A DNA stretch of 64,000 bases from Myxococcales bacterium (GTDB lineage: Bacteria; Myxococcota_A; Polyangia; Polyangiales; JADJMO01). Shown in pieces: positions 20,208 to 28,497 of the stretch (position 1 is the stretch's first letter; each line of letters starts with the position of its first letter). The DNA is taken from NCBI GenBank assembly GCA_016709545.1, contig JADJMO010000003.1, forward strand, positions 124,001-188,000, read 5' to 3'. Both the position numbers and the translations under genes were made by a program. Below the pieces are notes generated by a model. The model searched no databases, was not told the origin of the DNA, and saw only the letters and a list, made by a program, of their open reading frames with translations.

Positions 20208-21698
20208 ATGGGCCGGCTAGAACCCGGTTCCCCTCCCGCGCGCCCGCAGGCCCCCTTGCCCGATCGAGACCGAACCGACACTCCGACGAAAGCTGCCTCC
20301 TCGGAGAAGAAACACGCCTCTGCGGACGATTCGCAGGCCGCTGGCGTTCCGGGTCTGGGCGACGGCGCCAGCGCCTACCGAGGGGCAGCCCCACCGGCCG
20401 AGCGCTCGCTGATCGCCTACCTGGGCTTCCACGTCGGCTGGTTCTTCCTCGTGCCAAGCCTCGTCGCGCTCTCGCGTCGGTTCTGGCTCGCCGCGCTCCC
20501 CGAGTCCGGCTTCACCGAGACCTTGCGCGGGCAACCGATCCCGGTGGCCATCGTCCTCTTCACGGTGGCCGCGATGGTGCTCTGGGGGCAGCGCTACACG
20601 CTCCCCGGCGCGGCCGCGGCGGGCGTCGGCGGGCGCTCGGGGCTCCCCGCCTCGATCCGCAAGAGCTTCGACCGGCGCGCGCCCTCCTCGAAGAGGCCGC
20701 GCGCGATCCGTCGCGCCCACGGCAGGAGATCGGGCGCATCCTGCGCGAGGAGCACCGCCACGAGCTCGGCCGCGCTCACCGGAGCTCACCCGCGCGATGG
20801 ACGCCGCCACCTTCGACGAGCCCGCGTTCCTCGCCGCCTTCGAGAAGGCCGAGGAGGTCGTCGACGCGCGTCTCGGCGCTTCCGCAAGAGCGAGGCCCGC
20901 GAGTACGCCGAGAGCATCTTCGTCGCCGTCATGGTCGCGCTCGGCATCCGCGCCTTCGTGATCGAGGCCTTCAAGATCCCGAGCGGCTCGATGATCCCGA
21001 CGCTGCTCATGGGCGATCACATCTTCGTCAACAAGCTCGCCTACGGCCCCCTGTTGCCGTTCACCAAGAAGCGCCTGTGGAACGCGATGCCGCCGGGGCG
21101 GGGCGACGTCATCGTGTTCCTGTTCCCCGAGAACCCCGAAGAAGACTTCATCAAGCGCGTCATCGCGCTGCCGGGCGACAAGCTCGAGGTGAAGGACGGC
21201 CGGGTGTGGCTCAACGACAAGCCGATCCCGCGCTGCCTCGTCGGCCGCACCAACTACGCCGAGGTCCCCGAGGTGGGGGGCCCGCTCGGTGGAGGCCCGA
21301 TCACCCAGGAGGGCGATCTCTACGTCGAGTACCTCGACAACCAGGCCTACCTCACCTTCTACACGCTCTCGTCGCTGATCCGCACCAACGCCGGCCCCTG
21401 GTACCCGAAGCAGGGCGAGGTCTGGGTGCTCGGCGACAACCGCAACAACAGCCGCGACTCGCGCGAGTGGTGGGGCCAGAAGGGCGGCGGCGTCCCCTTC
21501 GAGAACATCCGCGGTCGCGCGCTCTGGATCTGGCTCTCCTACACGGGGGGCGAGGGCAACAAGGCCGAGCGCATCGGCAGCACCGTCATGGGCCGACCGC
21601 GGCTGCCTGCCTCCATGAAGGCGCTCCAGCCCGCGCTCGACAAGTGCCTCGCGCCCAACCCGCCGCTGGAAGCCCTGGGAACGTTGCCGCCGGGTTGA
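20208..21698 (+). CDS. lepB: Signal peptidase I with extended N terminus (three frameshifts)
   Basis: About 497 residues after restoring one missing base at each of ~20670, ~20783 and ~20880. Each flank is coherent: ARALLEEAARDPSR...ILREEHRHELGR, then ELTRAMDAATFDEPAFLAAF, then RFRKSEAREYAESIF. The catalytic domain has the Ser in PSGSMIPTLLMGDHIF, the Lys in DFIKRVIALPGDKLE, and box E GDNRNNSRDSR. It cleaves signal peptides at the periplasmic face. The N-terminal ~230 residues, with two hydrophobic segments and a helical region, exceed the E. coli layout. The ATG at 20208 is used; a TTG at 20187 is an alternative. Confidence 0.85.
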   Translation: MGRLEPGSPPARPQAPLPDRDRTDTPTKAASSEKKHASADDSQAAGVPGLGDGASAYRGAAPPAERSLIAYLGFHVGWFFLVPSLVALSRRFWLAALPESGFTETLRGQPIPVAIVLFTVAAMVLWGQRYTLPGAAAAGVGGRSGLPASIRKSFDRRAPSSKRPRAIRRAHGRRSGASCARSTATSSAALTGAHPRDGRRHLRRARVPRRLREGRGGRRRASRRFRKSEAREYAESIFVAVMVALGIRAFVIEAFKIPSGSMIPTLLMGDHIFVNKLAYGPLLPFTKKRLWNAMPPGRGDVIVFLFPENPEEDFIKRVIALPGDKLEVKDGRVWLNDKPIPRCLVGRTNYAEVPEVGGPLGGGPITQEGDLYVEYLDNQAYLTFYTLSSLIRTNAGPWYPKQGEVWVLGDNRNNSRDSREWWGQKGGGVPFENIRGRALWIWLSYTGGEGNKAERIGSTVMGRPRLPASMKALQPALDKCLAPNPPLEALGTLPPG

Positions 21699-21730
21699 AT
21701 GAATCGGCGCTTCGCTCGTCCGCCGACTCC

Positions 21731-22321
21731 ATGACCGACCGACGCACCTTCGCCAAGAACGCCCTCCGCACCCTGTTCGCCGTGGGCGCCCTCGCCGCCG
21801 TCGCCGGCTCGACCGGCTGCACCCGCTGGACCATCGTGCGGCAGGCCGCCCCGAGCCCGCTCAACGCCGCGAGCAAGTTCGTGCTCGAGCCGATGCACTG
21901 GGAGAACACCTCGGTGGGCGGCAAGCCCGAGGCCCAGTACTTCGCCGACAAGGAGCCCGCGCAGCAGCAGTCGTACGCGACCGACAAGGTCGAGGCCACG
22001 GGCCTGTTCGTCACCAACCTCAAGAGCCACGCCGGCTCCGTGCAGTGGACCACCGCCGACCCGCAGGCCTTCATCGTGCGCCCGATCGTCGAGCACTGGG
22101 AGCCCGGCTTCTACGCGGTCGTGGCGCGCCAGAACGCCCGCATGGATCTGCGGCTGCAGATCCTCACCCCGCAGGGCCAGGTCGTCGACGAGATCACGGT
22201 GTGGTCCACCGCGCAGGCCACCGTCACCTCGCCCTCGAGCGGCCAGCGCATGCGCATGTGCGGCGAAGATCTCGGCGGCGTGGTCGGCAACTACCTGAGC
22301 TCCCGCCTCGGCGGCGGCTGA
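21731..22321 (+). CDS. Probable lipoprotein
   Basis: 196 residues. An N-terminal RRTF-like basic start followed by a hydrophobic stretch and AGSTGC gives a lipobox-type signal. The mature part has no recognised domain; motifs include SKFVLEPMHWENTSVGG and a Cys near the end (RMRMCGEDLGG). It follows signal peptidase I by 32 bases on the same strand and meets the convergent ABC ATPase gene almost end to end. Myxobacterial-specific, function unknown. Confidence 0.75.
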   Translation: MTDRRTFAKNALRTLFAVGALAAVAGSTGCTRWTIVRQAAPSPLNAASKFVLEPMHWENTSVGGKPEAQYFADKEPAQQQSYATDKVEATGLFVTNLKSHAGSVQWTTADPQAFIVRPIVEHWEPGFYAVVARQNARMDLRLQILTPQGQVVDEITVWSTAQATVTSPSSGQRMRMCGEDLGGVVGNYLSSRLGGG

Positions 22322-22322
22322 C

Positions 22323-23030
22323 CTACGTGGTGGGCGTGGCGGGGTGGTTCGCCTCGTCGCGCACCACCCGCCCGTCGACCAGCTCGATCACCCGGTCGCT
22401 GCGCGCGGCGATCCGGGGGTCGTGGGTGACGATGAGGAACGACGTGCCGCGCTCGCGGTTGAACCGCCGGAGCAGCTCGAACACCTCGTCGGACGAGGCG
22501 GTGTCCAGGTTGCCGGTCGGCTCGTCGGCGAGCACGAGCGCGGGATCGTGGGCGAGGGCGCGGGCGATGGCCACGCGCTGCTGTTGCCCCCCCGACATCT
22601 CGCTCGTGCGCGCGTCGACCTTGTCCTCGAGGCCCACGGAGACGAGCAGCTCGCGCGCGTGGGCGCGCATGGCCTGGCTCGGCCGGCCCTGCTGCGCGTA
22701 GGCGGGGAGCATCACGTTCTCGAGCGCCGTGAACGCCGGCAAGAGGTGGTGGAACTGGAACACGAACCCGAGCGTGCGCCCGCGAAACCCCGTGAGCGCC
22801 GCGTCGTCGAGGCCGGTGGTGTCCGTGCCGTCGATCACGATGCGCCCCTCCGTCGGGCGATCGAGGAGGCCGATCAGGTTGAGCAGCGTGCTCTTGCCCG
22901 AACCGGAGGGCCCGATGAGCGTCGCGAACTCCCCCTGGTGCAAGGTCAGGTCGACCCCGTGCAGCACCTCGGTGATCACGCGCTCGCCGAACCGCTTCAC
23001 CACGCGGTCGACGAGGAGGACGTCAGCCAT
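22323..23030 (-). CDS. LolD/MacB-type ABC transporter ATPase
   Basis: 235 residues. Walker A GPSGSGKST, Q loop in FVFQFHHLLPAFTALEN, signature MSGGQQQR, Walker B LVLADEPTGNLD and the H switch (VTHD). The short LolD/FtsE/MacB type has an ATPase only. It is the last gene of the operon adaptor, permease, ATPase, and its start overlaps the permease end by 8 bases. The system either extracts lipoproteins from the inner membrane or expels a substrate via the adaptor. Confidence 0.92.
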   Translation of the reverse strand: MADVLLVDRVVKRFGERVITEVLHGVDLTLHQGEFATLIGPSGSGKSTLLNLIGLLDRPTEGRIVIDGTDTTGLDDAALTGFRGRTLGFVFQFHHLLPAFTALENVMLPAYAQQGRPSQAMRAHARELLVSVGLEDKVDARTSEMSGGQQQRVAIARALAHDPALVLADEPTGNLDTASSDEVFELLRRFNRERGTSFLIVTHDPRIAARSDRVIELVDGRVVRDEANHPATPTT

Positions 23031-24236
23031 GGCGGATCACCTCCGCCGGGTCGAGGCGCGCCGCGCGGCGAGCCGGGATGGCGGCCGCGAGCAAGCCGAC
23101 CCCGGTCGCGAGCAGGGAGGCGCTCACGTAGAGCGCGAGGTCGAGCTGCACGGGGAACGTGGGCGAGCCGTCCGGGTTCGCCGCGAGCCGCTCGAAGAAC
23201 AGCGAGAACCCGGTCCCGAGCGCCGAGCCCACGAACGAGCCGCAGAGGCCGACGACCGCGCCCTGGATCAGGAAGACGCGCAGGACGAGCCCCCTCGGCG
23301 TGCCGACCGCGCGCAGGATCCCGATCTCGCGGGCCTTCTGCACGACCGACACGATGAGCACGCTGGCGATGCCGAGCGCGACCGCGATCACGACGAAGAA
23401 CTGGATCATGTACTTCGAGCTGTTCTGCGAGCGGAGGCCGACCAGCAGCTGGGCGTTGAGCTTCATCCAGCTGTTGGCCTCGAGCCCGGTGCGATCCGCC
23501 GCGTCGAGGGCCACGCGATCGGCGTCGAACACCTCGGCGACGCGGAGCTCGATCGTCGAGGCGCCGCCGGGCAGGTCGAAGAGCGTCTGGGCCTGGCGGA
23601 GGGACGTGATGACCCAGCGGTCGTTGACCTCCTTGTTCCCGAGGTCGAACACGCCGGTGATCGACGCGATCGCCTCCCGGCCACCGACCGTGCTGAGGCG
23701 CAGCTTGTCGCCGACGCCGACGTTCAGCAGGCGAGAGAGGCCGAGGCCCACGACCACCTCGCTCCCGGCCACGCTGAACCGACCGGCCGTGAGCTTGCTC
23801 CGCACGTCGATGACGGCGAGGAACCGCTCGGCGTCGACCCCCCGCACGAGCACCGGTTGCTCGCCGGTGCCCCGCGTGGCGAACGCGGCGCCCGTGACGG
23901 TCGGCGACGCCGCGGTCACCCCGGGATGCGGGCCACCTGCTCGAGCACGCTGGCCCACTGCTCGATGGAGCGGATCCGTTGCGGTGACCGCTCGATGGTC
24001 ACGGCGGCGGCCGTGCCCTCGGGGATCAGCGGCCGCGCGACGAGATCCGGAGCGCGCAGGGTCACGTGCGGCTGCGAGCCGAGGGTCTGCCGCACCAGGC
24101 TCGTCTGCAGCCCGTTGATCAGCGCCGACAGGAACACGACCACGCTCACGCCGACCGAGACGGCCGACAAGATGAGCGCGGTCTGGGCGCGACCCTCCTT
24201 GAGGTAGCGCAGCGCCACGAACCACTCGAACGGCAT
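23023..24236 (-). CDS. LolC/MacB-type ABC permease (frameshifted)
   Basis: About 404 residues after restoring one G in the GGGG run near 23925. The N terminus is MPFEWFVALRYLKEGRAQTA, as in lipoprotein-release permeases; one helix, a periplasmic domain (~200 residues) and three C-terminal helices with the FtsX-like segment (QKAREIGILRAVGTPRGLVL) follow. It starts 2 bases after the adaptor gene and overlaps the ATPase gene. One permease would form a homodimer. The adaptor suggests efflux (MacAB-like), while the permease N terminus looks more Lol-like. Confidence 0.85.
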
Positions 24237-24238
24237 GG

Positions 24239-25492
24239 CTACGGGTCCTTGCGGAACGGTCGTACGCGCTGGCCGGGCACCAGCGTCTGCCCGTCGGGAA
24301 GCACGACGACCTCGCCCTCGGAGAGCCCGCCGAGCACCTCGACGCTGCCCTCGCCGCGGATGCCGAGCCGCAGATCGCGCCGCGCGGTGCGGTCGCCGAG
24401 CACCACGAGGAGCCACGGACTCGGCGTGGCGAGGCCGCGGATCGCGTCGGAGCGGACGACCAGCGTCTGCTTGCGCGCGGCGACCACCAGGTCGACCGAG
24501 ACGGTCATGTCGGGCCGCAGGTAGGCCGGCGGAGAGGGCACGCGCAGGCGCACCTCGATGGTGCCGCGCGTGACGTCGACCGACGGTGCCATGTAGGTGA
24601 CCTCGGCGTCGAACGCCTCGTTCGGGTACGCGTCCGCCGAAGCGCGCGCCTTGAGGCCGAGCTGGATCAGCGACAGGTCGCGCTCGTCGGGCTGCAACAC
24701 GAGCCGCGCGGCGCCCGAGAGCGAGAGGACGAGCAGCGTGCGCGCCGGCGTGGCGACCGTGCCCGGCTCCACGTCGCGGGTCAGCACGATGCCGTCGGCG
24801 AGCGCGACGATGCGGGTCTGCGCGAGCCGCACCTTGGCGGAGACCAGCTGCGCCTGCGCCTGCCGGAGCCCCGCCCAGGCCTCGCGCGCGTCGACGCCGG
24901 AGCCGGCGAGCTGCGCGGCGGAGGTGTCCTTCTGCGCCTTGCTGACCTTGAGGAGCCGCGTGGCCTCGTCGAGGTCTTGCTGGGTGAGCGACCCCGTGTC
25001 GTACAGCTTCTTGGTGCGGTCGTACTTCTCCTGGGCGTTCTGCAGGTTGGCGTCGGCCTGCGCGACCGCCTGCACGGTGACGAGCGCGTTCACGTGGGTG
25101 ACCTTCTCGGCGCGCGCGGCCGCCTGCGCCACGGCCGCCTCGGCGAGCAGCACGGCGGCCTTGGCCTCGGCGTCGTCGAGCTGCACGAGCAGATCGTCGG
25201 CCTTGACGCGGTCGCCCTCGCGCACGGCCACCGCGCGCACGAGGCCCATGGAGAGCGCGGCCACGTCGACGCGCGCGGGGGCGAGGACGCGGCCCGTCGC
25301 GACGAGGTGCTGCTCGAGATCGCGGCGCGCGACGACCGCGGTCGGCACGCGGGGACCCCGCGCGCGGACGAGGACGACGATCACGGCGACGAGCGCCGCG
25401 ACCGCGACCATCCAGAGCCAGGGGCTGCGCAGCAGGTTCGAGAGGCGCGATCGCGCGGCTGGTGGCTCTTCCTTCGCGGGGCGGGCGGCCAT
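24239..25492 (-). CDS. MacA/HlyD-type periplasmic adaptor
   Basis: 417 residues. Short cytoplasmic N terminus, one membrane helix (PWLWMVAVAALVAVIVVLV), a lipoyl half-motif (VDVAALSMGLVRAVAVREGD), a long alpha-hairpin coiled coil (~residues 105-215), a second lipoyl half and beta-barrel domains. Such adaptors bridge an inner-membrane ABC permease to an outer-membrane channel. It is the first gene of the operon with the permease and ATPase. No TolC-like gene is in the window. Confidence 0.9.
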   Translation of the reverse strand: MAARPAKEEPPAARSRLSNLLRSPWLWMVAVAALVAVIVVLVRARGPRVPTAVVARRDLEQHLVATGRVLAPARVDVAALSMGLVRAVAVREGDRVKADDLLVQLDDAEAKAAVLLAEAAVAQAAARAEKVTHVNALVTVQAVAQADANLQNAQEKYDRTKKLYDTGSLTQQDLDEATRLLKVSKAQKDTSAAQLAGSGVDAREAWAGLRQAQAQLVSAKVRLAQTRIVALADGIVLTRDVEPGTVATPARTLLVLSLSGAARLVLQPDERDLSLIQLGLKARASADAYPNEAFDAEVTYMAPSVDVTRGTIEVRLRVPSPPAYLRPDMTVSVDLVVAARKQTLVVRSDAIRGLATPSPWLLVVLGDRTARRDLRLGIRGEGSVEVLGGLSEGEVVVLPDGQTLVPGQRVRPFRKDP

Positions 25493-25545
25493 GTCGACAA
25501 CCTAGGTCGTCGAGGGCGCGACGTCATCGCCGCTCGGGAGGTCTT

Positions 25546-26829
25546 TCAGTAGCCGGCCGGCAGGACGACGTCCCAGAGCGGCGTGTGGTCGTAGCAGCTG
25601 GTGCGATCCGCGGTGCCACCCTTCTCCGCGCACTTCTTGACCGGCCCGTTCAGGTAGGTCGCGTAGAGGTCGTGGTAGCCAGGGAGCGACGCGTCGGCCC
25701 AGCGGTCCGGTCGGAACGCGCCCCACGAGTTCTTGATGCGCACGAACTCGATCTCGGCGTCGTCCGACAGCGCAGCGGCGAGCGCCTCGGGCCGCGTCTC
25801 CGTCGTGCCGGCGGCCAGCGTGCCGAAGCCAGGCACCTTGTTGATCTGGTAGTCCTGCATCACCGTCATGTGGCCGCCCTGGCGCCCGGCTCCTCCGCGG
25901 CGCGCGAGCTCCTCCACGGTGAAGGTGGACTTGCTCGAGAGGGCGTTGAAGTCGACGAACCACGAGACGATGACCGGCTGGCCGTCGTGCAGCGCGCGCT
26001 GGACGCGCTTCCAGAAGTCGCGTCGGGCCTTGTTGCTGGTGGGGTAGTCGACCTCCTGCCAGGCCGACGCGCCCGTGCGCCCGGACCACCCGGCGCGGGT
26101 ACCGATCGCGTCCTGCAGCGTGCCCTTCTTCCAGGTGCCGGCCTTCACGTCGCGCAGGCGCACCTCGAGGTCCTTGGCGCGGAGGAGGCCCCCGGCCGGC
26201 TTGCGAGCCGTGCTCTTGTCGAGCGTGCGCGTGACGCCCTTGCCGAACGTCGTGTCGAGCGCCTTGACCACCTCCGGTCCGAGGCCCCAGGCCTTGTCGA
26301 GCTCCGCGCGCACCGTCTCGCGGTTGCGACGCGCCACGGGGTCCTTGAGGACACCCGTCTTGAGCGAGGTGTTGATCGCCGCGAGCGCGGTCGACTGCCG
26401 GCTGCTCATCTCGGCCGACGCCTCCTCCGGGATGAAGGTGCCCTCGAAGGCGAGGCCGTAGCGGGCGATGATCTCGGCGGCCACGTAGTAGCTGCCACCG
26501 GTCGCGATCTCGGTGGACGTCGAGCCGTTCGCGAGCTGGTCGAACCAGTGCCAGTAGGTGAAGTAGGACTCGGAGACGTTGATCTCCTTGCCGGTGGCCG
26601 CCTTGTGCTGGGCCTCGATCCAGCTCGCGGTCGCGTAGATCCAGCAGTTGCCGATCGACTGCCGCTTCACCTGGGTCTGCGCGTTGCCTGCGGTGACGTC
26701 GTCCGTCGTCGCGCCCTCGCCGTCGTCCGCGACGACGTCGTCCGTGGGCTCCATGGCGCACCCAGCGAAGACGCTGCCGAAGGTCAGGAGCGAGACGAGC
26801 GAGAGCTTGCGGAGGAGGTCACGGGACAT
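25546..26829 (-). CDS. Papain/bleomycin-hydrolase-like lipoprotein
   Basis: 427 residues. The N-terminal signal has a lipobox (TFGSVFAGC), then an acidic linker. The C1-type catalytic residues are visible: Gln and Cys in QSIGNCWIYATASWIE near residue 57, His in GGHMTVMQDYQ near residue 325, and Asn in RIKNSWGAF near residue 370. The GxCW and NSWG contexts match C1B (bleomycin hydrolase-like) peptidases, so it may be an exported or outer-membrane-anchored cysteine aminopeptidase or endopeptidase. No prodomain is obvious. A GAGGGG ribosome site precedes the ATG. A long inverted repeat lies in its promoter region. Confidence 0.8.
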   Translation of the reverse strand: MSRDLLRKLSLVSLLTFGSVFAGCAMEPTDDVVADDGEGATTDDVTAGNAQTQVKRQSIGNCWIYATASWIEAQHKAATGKEINVSESYFTYWHWFDQLANGSTSTEIATGGSYYVAAEIIARYGLAFEGTFIPEEASAEMSSRQSTALAAINTSLKTGVLKDPVARRNRETVRAELDKAWGLGPEVVKALDTTFGKGVTRTLDKSTARKPAGGLLRAKDLEVRLRDVKAGTWKKGTLQDAIGTRAGWSGRTGASAWQEVDYPTSNKARRDFWKRVQRALHDGQPVIVSWFVDFNALSSKSTFTVEELARRGGAGRQGGHMTVMQDYQINKVPGFGTLAAGTTETRPEALAAALSDDAEIEFVRIKNSWGAFRPDRWADASLPGYHDLYATYLNGPVKKCAEKGGTADRTSCYDHTPLWDVVLPAGY

Positions 26830-26856
26830 GGGCAGCCCCTCAGCAAGTCGAGTGCC

Positions 26857-26927
26857 AGTGTAAAGCCATGTAGGTGTGAGCGAATTTGCGCTGGAATACT
26901 GGGGTTCGCGCCCGGAAACCTACATGG
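26857..26927 (-). promoter_or_regulatory. Promoter with a long-spaced inverted repeat
   Basis: CCATGTAGGT (26866-26875) and its exact complement ACCTACATGG (26918-26927) lie 42 bases apart. The near copy is in the spacer of a candidate minus-strand promoter, TTCGCT (26879-26884) and TACACT (26857-26862) with 16 bases between. This fits a repressor or looping site for the peptidase gene that starts at 26829. Confidence 0.4.
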
Positions 26928-26975
26928 GCCGACATGTGGCGGGGACACCTGTCATCACGACGTGACGCTCGGCCG

Positions 26976-27776
26976 TCAGTGCTTGCCCATGCGCTCGAAG
27001 ATCGCGAGGACGATCTCGAGCGCGATCAGCGCGATGACCACCACCTCGAGCTGCGCGCTCCTCCGGTGCTGCGCGAGCCCGATGACGACCTCGAGGTTGT
27101 CCTGCAAGAGGCGCATCTTCTGGTCGAGCGTGCGGTACCGGTCGTCGATCTCGAACGCGACGCGCATGGCCCGGTGCAGCCGGTCGAGCGGCTCCTCCTC
27201 CCAGGTGTTGGCCGGAGCGTCGAGCAGCGACAGCGTCATCACGATCTGCGTGCGCGTACGCAGCATGCGACCGACGTGGCGAGCCAGCTCTCGTTGCCCG
27301 CGGCGAGTGCGCCCGAGCTCGCTGAGCTCGGTGGCGAGCGTCTCCACGTCGAGGTGCAGCGCCTGTACGTCCTCTTCGTAGTAGTCCATGGCGACCGACT
27401 GCGCGAGGACGAGCGCCACCACCTCGATCGTGCCTGGGTCGAGACTCCCCACCGTCGCGCGATCGAAGGTGGCCTGGGGCATCTTGCCCTCCTCGATCTC
27501 GATCAAGAAGTCGTCGACGATCGGTGGATGCGGCTCCTTCGGGAGCGCCGCGAGGACCCTGGCGATCTGCGCCTCTCGTTCGGCGTCGGGTACGTCGAAG
27601 AAGACGAGCGAGCCGAAGTCGTGCAGGGAGATCCAGCCTTGACCCTCGAGCCGTACGAGCGCCCACGTCTTGCTGATGCGCATGGTCTCGGTGCCAACGA
27701 GCGAGGCCGCGACCTCCTTCGGACGCAGCGTGCCCGCGAATCCATAGGCATGTACGGGGATTGCTCGGGTGGTCAT
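26976..27776 (-). CDS. RMD1/DUF155-family membrane protein
   Basis: 266 residues from the ATG at 27776; an alternative ATG at 27833 adds 19 residues. The family pattern is visible: an N-terminal VHAYGFAGTLRPKEVAASL, the middle HDFGSLVFFDVP, the acidic DYYEEDVQAL and the C-terminal EVVVIALIALEIVLAIFE hydrophobic helix. Yeast Rmd1 and bacterial homologues are membrane proteins of unclear function. A 13-base palindrome begins one base upstream of the chosen start. Confidence 0.82.
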   Translation of the reverse strand: MTTRAIPVHAYGFAGTLRPKEVAASLVGTETMRISKTWALVRLEGQGWISLHDFGSLVFFDVPDAEREAQIARVLAALPKEPHPPIVDDFLIEIEEGKMPQATFDRATVGSLDPGTIEVVALVLAQSVAMDYYEEDVQALHLDVETLATELSELGRTRRGQRELARHVGRMLRTRTQIVMTLSLLDAPANTWEEEPLDRLHRAMRVAFEIDDRYRTLDQKMRLLQDNLEVVIGLAQHRRSAQLEVVVIALIALEIVLAIFERMGKH

Positions 27777-27777
27777 G

Positions 27778-27790
27778 ACGAACTGTTCGT
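27778..27790. promoter_or_regulatory. Palindrome at the RMD1 start
   Basis: ACGAAC-T-GTTCGT, perfect dyad, immediately before the 27776 start codon. It would block translation or transcription start if bound. It lies inside the coding frame if the longer start is used. Confidence 0.3.
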
Positions 27791-27905
27791 ACCACTGTGG
27801 CCAGCGCGCGACGTGCGCGCGTCTCGCCTGCATGGCGCAACGTTCGCCGCCGCATGAAAAGCGTGCGCGCTGCCTGATTTCTCACGGCCGAGGAACCATG
27901 TGCTC

Positions 27906-28445
27906 ATGAGGAACGCATTCATCGCTCTCGTCGCTCTCAGTGGCGTGTCCGTCTCGTTCGCGGCGGACGCGGCGCTCGCCAAGTCCGGAGACTCCACCGT
28001 CACGTTCCACGCGACCGCCACTGGCGGCATGAAGATCGACGGCTCCACCTCCGACCTCACCGTCAAGGACGACGGCAAGGTGGTCCGCATCACGGTGCCG
28101 CTCGCGAACCTCACGACCAAGATGTCGCTGCGTGACAAGCACATGAAGGAGGCGCTCGAGGTCGACAAGTTCCCGAGCACGAGCTTCGCGGTGCTCCGGA
28201 CCGACCTGAAGTTCCCCGAGAAGGGCAAGAGCGTCACCAACGAGGTGCCCGGCACCCTCAACCTGCACGGCGTCGGCAAGTCCGTGAAGATCAAGTACAC
28301 GGCGACCTACGACGGCGCCAAGTACAGCGTCACCACGAGCTTCACCGTCGACATGGGCGCGCACGACATCACCAAGCCGAAGTACGCCGGTCTCACCGTG
28401 GGCAACGACGTCAACGTCGACGTGACCTTCGCCCTCAAGGAGTGA
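27906..28445 (+). CDS. YceI-family periplasmic protein
   Basis: 179 residues. Signal peptide to about ALA. The single YceI lipocalin-like domain (STVTFHATATGGMKIDG ... VGNDVNVDVTFALKE) binds isoprenoid-type lipids in family members. The ATG at 27906 is used; a GTG at 27900 is closer to the GAGG site. It lies 35-52 bases upstream of the cytochrome/porin-like operon on the same strand, and YceI genes often sit near respiratory genes. Confidence 0.88.
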   Translation: MRNAFIALVALSGVSVSFAADAALAKSGDSTVTFHATATGGMKIDGSTSDLTVKDDGKVVRITVPLANLTTKMSLRDKHMKEALEVDKFPSTSFAVLRTDLKFPEKGKSVTNEVPGTLNLHGVGKSVKIKYTATYDGAKYSVTTSFTVDMGAHDITKPKYAGLTVGNDVNVDVTFALKE

Positions 28446-28497
28446 GGGGCGGGGGGCCCGCGTCGTCGCAGAGGGAACCGTGTCCCTGGAGCTCGTG

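Noticed and set aside
26886..27857. Large plus-strand ORF under the RMD1 gene
   Set aside because: Its protein is Arg/Glu/Leu-rich with no homologous blocks, whereas the minus-strand RMD1 frame is conserved.
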